A program made the translations under genes and the position numbers. The notes under the pieces were generated by a model, which ran no database searches, was not told the origin of the DNA, and saw only the letters and a list, made by a program, of their open reading frames with translations. DNA of 21,028 nt from UMGS1908 sp045588795 (GTDB lineage Bacteria > Bacillota > Clostridia > Christensenellales > UBA1242): positions 1 through 21,028 of the forward strand of contig JAZNEY010000078.1 of assembly GCA_045588795.1 (NCBI GenBank), written 5' to 3'. Below, in pieces: positions 1 to 5,888 of the stretch. The stretch's first letter is position 1. The number at the start of each line of letters is the position of its first letter.

Positions 1-2
1 AC

Positions 3-383
3 AATATACCAACAAGCATACAAATCCTTATAAATTGGCTAGTTAGTAACGGATATGAACAATTACTTGTTAAAACAAGAGAAATGAGAGATTCACTTTC
101 TCCTAAAATATGGATTGAACTTTTCGAAGAATTTTTAAGTCAAAACCCTACAACAACTTTTATTTCTGCACCAACGCAATTTGTTTCTGCAAAATATGGA
201 CCTCAAAGCATTGGATATAAATGTAGACATCTAAAAGAAGTTTACCAAAATGGAAAAAATAAAAACTCATTGAAAAATCCAATTATAAGATGGATTATTG
301 AAAATGGATACGAAGATATACTTTTGACTGAAAAATTTAAAAAGATGAGAAATTCTAGTGGAGATGATGACCAATCAATGTAG
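3..383 (+). CDS. 3' part of an internally repeated protein of unknown function
   Basis: The reading frame is open from the window edge to the TAG at 381-383, so this is the C-terminal 126 residues of a longer protein. The first internal ATG (84) has no convincing ribosome binding site and is probably not the start. Two similar blocks are visible: the first contains INWLVSNGYEQLLVKTREMR, the second IRWIIENGYEDILLTEKFKKMR about 80 residues later. The protein therefore seems built of tandem units of about 80 residues. Each unit has a W..F..F helix, then YG..SIG..CR.LK..Y..GK, then W(L/I)I.NGYE. This loosely resembles the helicase-associated (HA) repeat layout, which ends in a short helix, YxxGK and a GF/GY motif, but the likeness is weak and no function is assigned. 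The C-terminus is acidic (GDDDQSM). Confidence 0.6.
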   Translation, partial: NIPTSIQILINWLVSNGYEQLLVKTREMRDSLSPKIWIELFEEFLSQNPTTTFISAPTQFVSAKYGPQSIGYKCRHLKEVYQNGKNKNSLKNPIIRWIIENGYEDILLTEKFKKMRNSSGDDDQSM

Positions 384-524
384 CAGAAGTGTTGAATAAT
401 TGTTAAAAAGTGGTTCAAATCATTTATTTCAGCAATTTATGTCTGTCATAGTACTGGTGTTTAAAGTGCGTTTTTAACAACTATATTGTCATACATAACA
501 CCTATACTATCCTATTTTTTAACA

Positions 525-558
525 CAAAAAATGACTGGTAAATTTTACCAGTCATTTT
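525..558 (-). terminator. Terminator of the rpmG-rplA operon, possibly bidirectional
   Basis: The inverted repeat ATGACTGGT (531-539) / ACCAGTCAT (547-555) extends into A/T pairs around a short AT loop. Read on the minus strand it is followed by a run of six T, and it begins 22 nt beyond the rplA stop. On the plus strand it is followed by TTTTATTTT, so it could also stop transcription from the left-edge gene. Confidence 0.85.
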
Positions 559-579
559 ATTTTGAATTTTTAAGTTAAA

Positions 580-1269
580 TTACATAACTCTGTAGTTAAC
601 TTTAACACCAGGCCCCATACTGCTTGCAATGTTAACAGATTTTAGGTATTGACCCTTTGCTGCTTGTGGCTTAGCCTTTACAATAGCGTCCATTACAGTA
701 TTTAAGTTTTCAACAAGTTTTTCCTTACCGAAAGACTTTTTACCGATAATAACGTGCACGATATTGTTCTTATCAAGTCTGTATTCAACTTTACCAGCCT
801 TAACATCACTAATAGCCTTAACAACATCTGTTGTAACTGTGCCAGATTTTGGGTTTGGCATTAAACCTTTTGGTCCAAGAACTCTTGCAATTCTTCCAAC
901 AAGACCCATCATATCAGGAGTTGTGATACAAGCATCAAATCCTAACCAATTTTCGTTTTGGATTTTTGCAATCATATCTTCTGCTCCAACAAAATCTGCG
1001 CCTGCATTTTTTGCTTCTTCGGCCTTGTCACCTTTTGCAATTACTAAAACTTTTAATTCTTTACCAGTTCCGTGAGGAAGAACAACTGTTCCTCTTACTT
1101 GTTGGTCTGCATTTCTACCATCAACGCCAAGTTTTACGTGAAGTTCGATTGTTTCATCAAACTTTGCTGTTGCTGTTTCGATAGCAAGTGCAATTGCTTC
1201 TTCAACATCATACGCTTTTGACTTTTCAACAAGTTTTCTTGCTTCAACTGTACGCTTTCCGTATTTCAT
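580..1269 (-). CDS. rplA: Ribosomal protein uL1 (50S subunit)
   Basis: This is ribosomal protein L1, which binds helices 76-78 of 23S rRNA, forms the mobile L1 stalk at the E site, and in many bacteria represses its own operon by binding mRNA. The 229-residue length is normal for the family. Recognisable blocks are the N-terminal KYGKRTVEARKLV, the central VLVIAKGDKAEEAKNAGADFVGAEDMI, the signature CITTPDMMGLVGRIARVLGPKGLMPNPKSGTV split over residues about 114-145, and the C-terminal YLKSVNIASSMGPGVKV. An AAGGAGG site lies just before the ATG. The gene starts 17 nt after rplK, is the last gene of its operon, and is followed by a strong terminator. The rplJ-rplL genes that commonly come next are missing here. 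Confidence 0.98.
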   Translation of the reverse strand: MKYGKRTVEARKLVEKSKAYDVEEAIALAIETATAKFDETIELHVKLGVDGRNADQQVRGTVVLPHGTGKELKVLVIAKGDKAEEAKNAGADFVGAEDMIAKIQNENWLGFDACITTPDMMGLVGRIARVLGPKGLMPNPKSGTVTTDVVKAISDVKAGKVEYRLDKNNIVHVIIGKKSFGKEKLVENLNTVMDAIVKAKPQAAKGQYLKSVNIASSMGPGVKVNYRVM

Positions 1270-1286
1270 TTACCGTTCCTCCTTCC

Positions 1287-1718
1287 TTATTCTTCCACAG
1301 TGATGCCCATACTTCTAGCTGTTCCCTTAACCATGCACATTGCAGATTCAAGATTTGTAGTGTTTAAATCTTTCATCTTTGTTTCAGCAATTTCTTTTAC
1401 TTGTGCAAGTGTAAGTTTGCCAACTTTTTCACGATTAGGCTTTCCACTGCCACTCTCAATTCCAAGTGCCTTTTTAATTAGGACTGCAACTGGAGGTGTT
1501 TTTAAAATAAATGTGAATGAACGATCTTGGTAGATTGTCATTACTACTGGGATAATTAATCCCGCTTGTGATGCAGTTCTGTCGTTAAAATCTTTAACGA
1601 ATCCTGGAATGTTAATTCCATGAGGTCCAAGTGAACTACCAACTGGAGGACCTGCTGTTGCCTTACCTGCTGGTAATTGCAACTTAACTACGGCTTGAAC
1701 TTTCTTTGGTGCTGCCAT
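1287..1718 (-). CDS. rplK: Ribosomal protein uL11 (50S subunit)
   Basis: This is ribosomal protein L11, which binds the GTPase-associated region of 23S rRNA with L10/L12 and takes part in factor-dependent GTP hydrolysis. The protein is 143 residues, essentially the standard length. It carries the N-terminal VKLQLPAGKATAGPPVGSSLGPHGINI signature (in two parts around residues 11-37), and a C-terminal RNA-binding domain ending in CMVKGTARSMGI. It starts at an ATG with an AAAGGAG site. The 110-nt gap between nusG and this gene is the largest in the operon and holds a hairpin resembling an L1-binding site (1755-1795), which suggests that rplK and rplA are translationally repressed together by L1. 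Confidence 0.98.
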   Translation of the reverse strand: MAAPKKVQAVVKLQLPAGKATAGPPVGSSLGPHGINIPGFVKDFNDRTASQAGLIIPVVMTIYQDRSFTFILKTPPVAVLIKKALGIESGSGKPNREKVGKLTLAQVKEIAETKMKDLNTTNLESAMCMVKGTARSMGITVEE

Positions 1719-1754
1719 AATAAATCTCCTTTACCCATTTCCTTAATGGATAAT

Positions 1755-1795
1755 TGTGGTTTTGATGAAGCATAGAAAAATTTACTTCTCCCACA
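1755..1795 (-). promoter_or_regulatory. Candidate L1-binding (autoregulatory) hairpin in the rplK leader
   Basis: On the minus strand this 41-nt segment folds as TGTGG - GA - GAAG - 14-nt loop - CTTC - ATCAAAA - CCACA, that is, two helices separated by an asymmetric internal loop. The 5' side GUGGGAG and the 3' side A-rich strand followed by CCAC resemble the L1-binding site in 23S rRNA, where GGUGGGAG pairs across an A-rich asymmetric loop with ACCACC. The segment ends 37 nt before the rplK ATG. Known rplK-rplA leaders use this kind of rRNA mimic for L1 feedback. The fold is seen in the sequence; its role is inferred from family knowledge and position. Confidence 0.6.
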
Positions 1796-1828
1796 TATTT
1801 TAACTAACATTCGTTAGGTAAAATCTAA

Positions 1829-2365
1829 TTAAATCAATTCGATTTGTGAAAATTCTAGTTCCAATGGAGTTTGTCTCCCCATCATTGAAACCATAACTTT
1901 GCAAGTTTGATTTTCAGAGTCAACCTCGATAACTTCACCAGCAAAATCATTAAATGGTCCACCAACAACTTTAACTCTGTCGCCAACATTGATTTTAATA
2001 TCAACATTAACTTTTTCAAGTCTCATTCTTCTTATCTCATCTTCGGTTAGTGGCAATGGGCGTCCTGCAGGACCAACAAATCCTGTAACACCCCTTGTGT
2101 TAACGATTGTATGCCAAAGTGAATCTCTGTATCTCATTTTTACAAGAACATAGCAAGGAAACATCTTTCTTTGAACGACTTTTCTCTTGCCATTTTTTTC
2201 CTCAATGGTATCTTCCATTGGGATTTGGACTTCCAAAATATCTTCTTGTAAGTTATTCTTTTCAATTACTTTGTAGAGGTTATCTTGGACCATATTCTCA
2301 TAGCCCGAGAATGTATGCAAAACATACCATTTAGCCTCTTCAAGTTCATTCATATTGTTTTCCAT
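1829..2365 (-). CDS. nusG: Transcription termination/antitermination factor NusG
   Basis: NusG binds RNA polymerase across the cleft, modulates pausing and, through its C-terminal KOW domain, contacts Rho or ribosomal protein S10. The 178-residue protein has the N-terminal NGN domain beginning WYVLHTFSGYE (from residue 13), with MFPCYVLVKMRYRDSLWHTIVNT in the middle, and the KOW domain VGDRVKVVGGPFNDFAGEVIEVD followed by a typical LELEFSQIELI end. The chosen ATG has GAGGTAAG upstream; an internal ATG five codons in is possible but has a poorer site. The gene lies 20 nt after secE, the usual secE-nusG pairing, and upstream of rplK. Confidence 0.97.
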   Translation of the reverse strand: MENNMNELEEAKWYVLHTFSGYENMVQDNLYKVIEKNNLQEDILEVQIPMEDTIEEKNGKRKVVQRKMFPCYVLVKMRYRDSLWHTIVNTRGVTGFVGPAGRPLPLTEDEIRRMRLEKVNVDIKINVGDRVKVVGGPFNDFAGEVIEVDSENQTCKVMVSMMGRQTPLELEFSQIELI

Positions 2366-2385
2366 TAATACTTACCTCGACCAGA

Positions 2386-2727
2386 CTAAATTTTTGTTAA
2401 TAAACGCATAAGCCAACTAATAAGCGTATCAAAACCCAAAACAACTACACCAAAAATGACAACAAGTGTAAGCACCATTCCTGTTTGCTTCATTGTTTTT
2501 CCAAATGTTGGCCAGTTTACCTTTTTAAGTTCTGAAAAGATTTCTTTAATTCTGCTTCTTTTTGGCTCTTTGTTTACTTTAACTTTTGCAGGTTTTTGTT
2601 TCTTTTCTTTTTTTACAGGCTTTTTTTCAACAGCTTCCTCTGCCACAACAGTTTCTTCTGCTGTAACTTCTGCGTTCTCAACGATTTCAGCCTTTTTTGA
2701 TTTAGATTTCTGATTGTTCTTTGCCAC
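2386..2727 (-). CDS. secE: Preprotein translocase subunit SecE with a long charged N-terminal extension
   Basis: SecE is the small essential subunit that clamps SecY in the protein-export channel. The conserved core is at the C-terminus: FSELKKVNWPTFGKTMKQTG (about residues 65-84), followed by one hydrophobic membrane segment VLTLVVIFGVVVLGFDTLISW. The protein is 113 residues, longer than the 60-75 of typical single-span SecE. The extra 55 or so residues are low-complexity and rich in Lys, Glu, Ala and Val, with no predicted fold. Translation starts at GTG with AGGGGG upstream. The gene sits 29 nt after rpmG and 20 nt before nusG; no tRNA-Trp gene lies in the rpmG-secE gap, unlike in some relatives. 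Confidence 0.95.
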   Translation of the reverse strand: MAKNNQKSKSKKAEIVENAEVTAEETVVAEEAVEKKPVKKEKKQKPAKVKVNKEPKRSRIKEIFSELKKVNWPTFGKTMKQTGMVLTLVVIFGVVVLGFDTLISWLMRLLTKI

Positions 2728-2756
2728 CAGAAATACCCCCTATATCTTCAAAATAA

Positions 2757-2906
2757 TTACTTTGTTTCTTTATGAACAGTATGCTTTTGACATCTTGAAC
2801 AATACTTTTTCATTTCAATACGATCTGGATCATTTTTCTTGTTTTTGTAGTTGTCGTAATTTCTTTCTTTGCATTCTGTACATTCTAATGTGATCTTTGT
2901 TCTCAT
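2757..2906 (-). CDS. rpmG: Ribosomal protein bL33 (zinc-ribbon form)
   Basis: A 49-residue protein beginning MRTKITLECTECKERNY and ending CSRCQKHTVHKETK. It is ribosomal protein L33 of the 50S subunit. Two CxxC pairs (CTEC at 9-12 and CSRC at 36-39) show the zinc-binding C+ form, as opposed to the zinc-free form induced under zinc limitation in some Firmicutes. It has an ATG start with GGGAG about 9 nt upstream. It is the first gene of the rpmG-secE-nusG-rplK-rplA operon and lies about 50 nt downstream of a strong promoter. Confidence 0.97.
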   Translation of the reverse strand: MRTKITLECTECKERNYDNYKNKKNDPDRIEMKKYCSRCQKHTVHKETK

Positions 2907-2960
2907 AAAAATTTTCTCCCAAAAAATTAACACCCCCTACTAATAGGCGAGTGTATATAT

Positions 2961-2989
2961 AATTTATCATACAAAAAGAACTTTGTCAA
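2961..2989 (-). promoter_or_regulatory. Sigma-A promoter of the rpmG-secE-nusG-rplK-rplA operon
   Basis: On the minus strand a consensus -35 TTGACA (2984-2989) is separated by 17 nt from a -10 TAAATT (2961-2966). The start of rpmG lies 54 nt downstream of the -10. Confidence 0.75.
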
Positions 2990-3078
2990 TGCTTTTTAAA
3001 ATTTATAAGCCATTTTTTTAACAAAATTTGCACGAATTTTAGTAATTTGTTTGTTTTTCGTTATAGTTTAATACAAAT

Positions 3079-3396
3079 TTACATCTCTCTGCTATTATCA
3101 TTGTCGCTATTCATTCTTTCAACTCTTCTTTGGAAGTTTCTTTCGCTTTCTCTCATTTGAGATGTTCCCATAACAGCATTATGTCTTTGTTCTTGCTCTT
3201 TTCTTCTTGCTCTTGCAGCACGACTAAAATTATAAGTCTTTCCAGTTCCTTGTGGAATCCTGTGCGATTGACCGGCACCAAGAGACATATTTCTTCTATC
3301 TGTAAACATTTCCCTTGCATCTTCTTGCAATGGTCTTTGGTCCAAACTTTCCTCACGAACACTTGCTTTAAAGCCTTTTGGTAAATTACACTTCAT
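3079..3396 (-). CDS. Small, highly charged protein of unknown function
   Basis: A 105-residue protein I do not recognise. It is rich in Arg, Glu, Gln, Asn and Ser, has no hydrophobic segment, and looks largely disordered. The middle contains GAGQSHRIPQGTGKTYNFSRAARARRKEQEQRH, a basic stretch (shown here in three parts: GAGQSHRIPQGTGKT, YNFSRAARARRKEQ, EQRH), and the C-terminal third is an ERNFQRRVERM-type amphipathic segment. It is therefore probably cytoplasmic and may bind nucleic acid or a partner protein, but that is only inferred from composition. The ATG has AAGGGG upstream. A good promoter lies at 3435-3463, divergent from the glpK promoter. No strong terminator is visible between its stop and the rpmG promoter. 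Confidence 0.65.
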   Translation of the reverse strand: MKCNLPKGFKASVREESLDQRPLQEDAREMFTDRRNMSLGAGQSHRIPQGTGKTYNFSRAARARRKEQEQRHNAVMGTSQMRESERNFQRRVERMNSDNDNSREM

Positions 3397-3434
3397 AATA
3401 CTAACCCCTTTTCTTCTAAAATCAATGGAAACCC

Positions 3435-3463
3435 ATTATCACACACAATTACCTATTTGTCAA
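3435..3463 (-). promoter_or_regulatory. Sigma-A promoter of the small charged protein gene
   Basis: On the minus strand, consensus TTGACA (3458-3463), 17-nt spacer and GATAAT (3435-3440). It is back to back with the glpK promoter, about 55 nt away. Confidence 0.7.
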
Positions 3464-3519
3464 TATTCAAATAAACAAAATTTTTAAATTTTTAATAGTT
3501 ATCTAAAAATCATTTGCGA

Positions 3520-3547
3520 TTGCACATATAAATTGTTAAACTATAAA
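3520..3547 (+). promoter_or_regulatory. Candidate promoter of glpK
   Basis: TTGCAC (3520-3525), 16-nt spacer, TATAAA (3542-3547), 33 nt before the glpK ATG, which has GAGAGG at 3569-3574. No riboswitch-like structure, catabolite-response element or GlpP-type antiterminator hairpin is evident in the short leader. Confidence 0.5.
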
Positions 3548-3580
3548 CAATAAAAGGTACACAAAAAAGAGAGGTTACAA

Positions 3581-5065
3581 ATGAGCCAATACATTTTAAC
3601 AATTGATGAGGGAACAACAAGCGAAAGAGTTGTTTTATATGATACACTCTGCAATAAAATTATTGACAGCCACAGCATTCCTATACAAAGTTTTTATCCA
3701 GTTGCCGGCTGGGTTGAACAAGATGCGGAAGCAGTTTGGCAAAGTGTAAAAACCTCCCTACTAGCTCTCATAAAAAAGCATAAATTAAAAGCAAGCAACA
3801 CTTTTGGAATTGCCATCACAAACCAAAGAGAAGCCGTTTGCAGTTGGGACACAAACGGAACACCTCTTGCTCCAATTATTAGTTGGCAATGCAAAAGAAC
3901 AACAGATATGTGTGATGCAATTAGCACTTCAATGAAAGAAAAAATTAAAGCAAAAACCGGTCTTATTATGGATAGTTATTTCAGTGCAAGCAAAATGAGA
4001 TGGCTAACAGATAACAATGATAATGTTAAAAAGGCAATCAAGAATGGAACTTTACATTTTGGAACAATAGACTCATTTTTGATTTACAAATTAACAAATG
4101 GAAACTCGTTTGTAACCGACACTTCAAACGCATCAAGAACAATGCTTGTAGACCTTAAAGAGCCTTTTGAATATGATGGCGAATTGCTTAAATTTTGGGG
4201 GCTAAAAACCAATTATCTACCTAAAATATTAAATTCTATTGACAACTTTGGAACAGAGCAAGTTACAGGATTAAATCTACCCATCTTGTCTGTTATAGGA
4301 GACCAGCAATCAAGCCTTGTAGGACAAGGAACAATCAAGCCAATGAATGCCAAAATGACCTATGGAACTGGCGGATTTTTGCTTGTAAATACAGGAAATA
4401 AGGTTGTTGAAAACAACGATAGACTTTTGAATACAATAGCATACTCAATCAAAGGTAAGACCGTTTATGCAATTGAGGGCAGTATTTTCAACTGTGGAAG
4501 TGCATTGAATTTTATAAAAAATACGCTTAATATATTTGATGATTACAAATCTTTAAATGACATTTGTATAAGAACTGTTAGTGATGGCGTTTGTTTCTTC
4601 CCAACCTTTACTGGAATTGGTGCTCCTTATTGGAACGGAAATTTGAGAGGTTCAATCTCTGAAATGACATTTGACACAGATAAAAACAAAATTGCAAAGG
4701 CTACAATTGAAAGTTTTGCTTTTATGCTACAAGAAATCCTTGATGAGTTAAAAAGTAAAAAAGTTAATGTAAAAGAAATTACCTGTGATGGAGGAGTCAG
4801 CAAAACCGATTATTTGCTAGACCTAATTTCCTGCACAGCAAAAATTATTGTACACAGATCAAGCGAGCCAGAAAGCACAGCAATGGGAGCAACCTATCTT
4901 GCAATGCTATCTTGCGGAGCAATAAAAACACTTGGGGACATAACAAAACTTACAACGCACTCTAAAACATTCACTCCAAGCCCAGAACTTGCGGGATACG
5001 CTAAAAAGACTTATGCATATTGGCATAAAAAACTTTTAAACAGATTAATGTTTAATTCGAATTAA
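3581..5065 (+). CDS. glpK: Glycerol kinase (FGGY family)
   Basis: Phosphorylates glycerol to sn-glycerol 3-phosphate with ATP in the cytoplasm. At 494 residues it matches the family (about 500). The glycerol-binding residues known from the E. coli enzyme are all present: R83-E84 in AITNQREA, the Tyr of DSYFSASKMRW (Y133), and D241 of GDQQSSLVGQ. The ADP-binding half has TYGTGGFLLVNTG and the late FGGY motif DGGVSKTDYLLD. In the N-terminal phosphate loop the usual DQGTTSSR is DEGTTSER (Gln to Glu at residue 10), an unusual change close to the active site. The gene is monocistronic here: no glpF, glpD/glpO or glpP is adjacent. It ends at a terminator shared with the convergent MORN gene. The specificity call is by homology; another FGGY substrate is less likely given the retained glycerol residues. 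Confidence 0.92.
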   Translation: MSQYILTIDEGTTSERVVLYDTLCNKIIDSHSIPIQSFYPVAGWVEQDAEAVWQSVKTSLLALIKKHKLKASNTFGIAITNQREAVCSWDTNGTPLAPIISWQCKRTTDMCDAISTSMKEKIKAKTGLIMDSYFSASKMRWLTDNNDNVKKAIKNGTLHFGTIDSFLIYKLTNGNSFVTDTSNASRTMLVDLKEPFEYDGELLKFWGLKTNYLPKILNSIDNFGTEQVTGLNLPILSVIGDQQSSLVGQGTIKPMNAKMTYGTGGFLLVNTGNKVVENNDRLLNTIAYSIKGKTVYAIEGSIFNCGSALNFIKNTLNIFDDYKSLNDICIRTVSDGVCFFPTFTGIGAPYWNGNLRGSISEMTFDTDKNKIAKATIESFAFMLQEILDELKSKKVNVKEITCDGGVSKTDYLLDLISCTAKIIVHRSSEPESTAMGATYLAMLSCGAIKTLGDITKLTTHSKTFTPSPELAGYAKKTYAYWHKKLLNRLMFNSN

Positions 5066-5097
5066 GGCCTTTAAAAAAGAATTGATAGGTTAAAGAA

Positions 5098-5139
5098 AAA
5101 GGAATAATCAAATTACAAATGATTATTCCTTTACTTTTT
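5098..5139. terminator. Bidirectional terminator between glpK and the MORN gene
   Basis: A 13-bp perfect stem, AAAGGAATAATCA (5098-5110) / TGATTATTCCTTT (5120-5132), with a 9-nt loop. On the plus strand it is followed by ACTTTTTC and on the minus strand by TTCTTT. It separates two convergent genes and can serve both. Confidence 0.85.
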
Positions 5140-5670
5140 CTATATCAAGTTAGATTCTTCTTGCCCTTTACTACTTATATCAATACTTTGAGCCAAATGT
5201 TTTCCATACATTTTACAAAAATATTTATTTGTTATTTGTTGGTTTTCATTTGTTACATATATTACACCATAACCATAAGGTTGATTATCATAAACTTCAC
5301 CAATAAAGTGGGAATTTTCTCCCAAATCTACATAGCCTAAACAATCATATTGATTGTTATGTTTGCGTGAACGTGAATATATTTCATCTGACACATATAC
5401 ACCGCCAATATATTTAACAGCACAGCGCATTCCATCTTTATCATCTCTAAAAAAAAGTCCATTCTTTACACCATCTTTATATGGTCCTTCCAAACAACTA
5501 GACAACGTGCTAATTTTCGCCCAACCATTTAATTTGTCATTTTGCCAGTTGCCAGAAATTTTACTACCTGCAAAAAAATCACTTAACATATAATACGTGC
5601 CTTGACCACATCTTAGACCATCTTTCATTTCACCAATATAAACAGAACCATCATCATAAACTTTTATCAT
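5140..5670 (-). CDS. MORN-repeat protein
   Basis: A 176-residue soluble protein with MORN-like repeats. Clear units are GSVYIGEMKDGLRCGQGTYY near the N-terminus, SGNWQNDKLNGWAKIS, GPYKDGVKNGLFF in the middle, and HFIGEVYDNQPYGYGVIY near residues 125-145. MORN motifs form beta-hairpin stacks that mediate protein or lipid contacts in eukaryotes; in bacteria their role is mostly unknown. There is no signal peptide or membrane segment, so it probably acts in the cytoplasm. The ATG has AGGAG upstream and the gene has its own promoter (5696-5724). No neighbour suggests a specific pathway. Confidence 0.8.
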   Translation of the reverse strand: MIKVYDDGSVYIGEMKDGLRCGQGTYYMLSDFFAGSKISGNWQNDKLNGWAKISTLSSCLEGPYKDGVKNGLFFRDDKDGMRCAVKYIGGVYVSDEIYSRSRKHNNQYDCLGYVDLGENSHFIGEVYDNQPYGYGVIYVTNENQQITNKYFCKMYGKHLAQSIDISSKGQEESNLI

Positions 5671-5695
5671 AACATAATTCTCCTAATCTATGTTG

Positions 5696-5724
5696 AGTAT
5701 AACACATACATAATAATACTTCAA
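5696..5724 (-). promoter_or_regulatory. Sigma-A promoter of the MORN gene
   Basis: On the minus strand: TTGAAG (5719-5724), 17-nt spacer, TATACT (5696-5701), 25 nt before the ATG, with AGGAG between. Confidence 0.65.
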
Positions 5725-5789
5725 CCCCCAATTTAATTAAATAATAAAACATAAAAATTTAAAACAGTAGGGTTAAAACGGACCAATCC

Positions 5790-5838
5790 AAAAGAGAGAA
5801 CATACTAGATTTTTGTATTCTAATACGCTCTCTCTTTT
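5790..5838 (-). terminator. Long hairpin downstream of the SPOCS/LysM gene, probable terminator
   Basis: Two 20-nt arms (5790-5809 and 5819-5838) around a 9-nt loop. Read as minus-strand RNA every position pairs, with three of the pairs being G:U; read as plus-strand RNA those three become A:C mismatches. This asymmetry argues that the minus strand is the transcribed one, fitting a terminator for the gene ending at 5889, although the minus-strand U tract (UUUUGG) is short. On the plus strand a T7 run follows, so plus-strand activity is not excluded. A smaller palindrome, GAGCAA-AC-TTGCTC, lies at 5857-5870. Confidence 0.55.
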
Positions 5839-5888
5839 TTTATTTGTGTCCATTTTGAGCAAACTTGCTCATAAACTGCTCTTATTTT

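Noticed and set aside
400..480. Inverted repeat TTGTTAAAAA (400-409) / TTTTTAACAA (471-480)
   Set aside because: Ten A/T-rich bases with a 61-nt gap in AT-rich DNA; no transposase or other end-like feature supports an insertion element or a folded RNA.
2728..2756. tRNA-Trp gene between rpmG and secE, as in some related genomes
   Set aside because: The gap is only 29 nt and cannot hold a tRNA.
3464..3580. Riboswitch or antiterminator in the glpK leader
   Set aside because: The leader after the candidate -10 is about 30 nt and shows no stable stem or T-tract.
5857..5870. Palindrome GAGCAA-AC-TTGCTC after the SPOCS/LysM gene as its own terminator or operator
   Set aside because: Two-base loop, short stem and no T-tract on either strand; the longer hairpin at 5790-5838 is the better terminator candidate.
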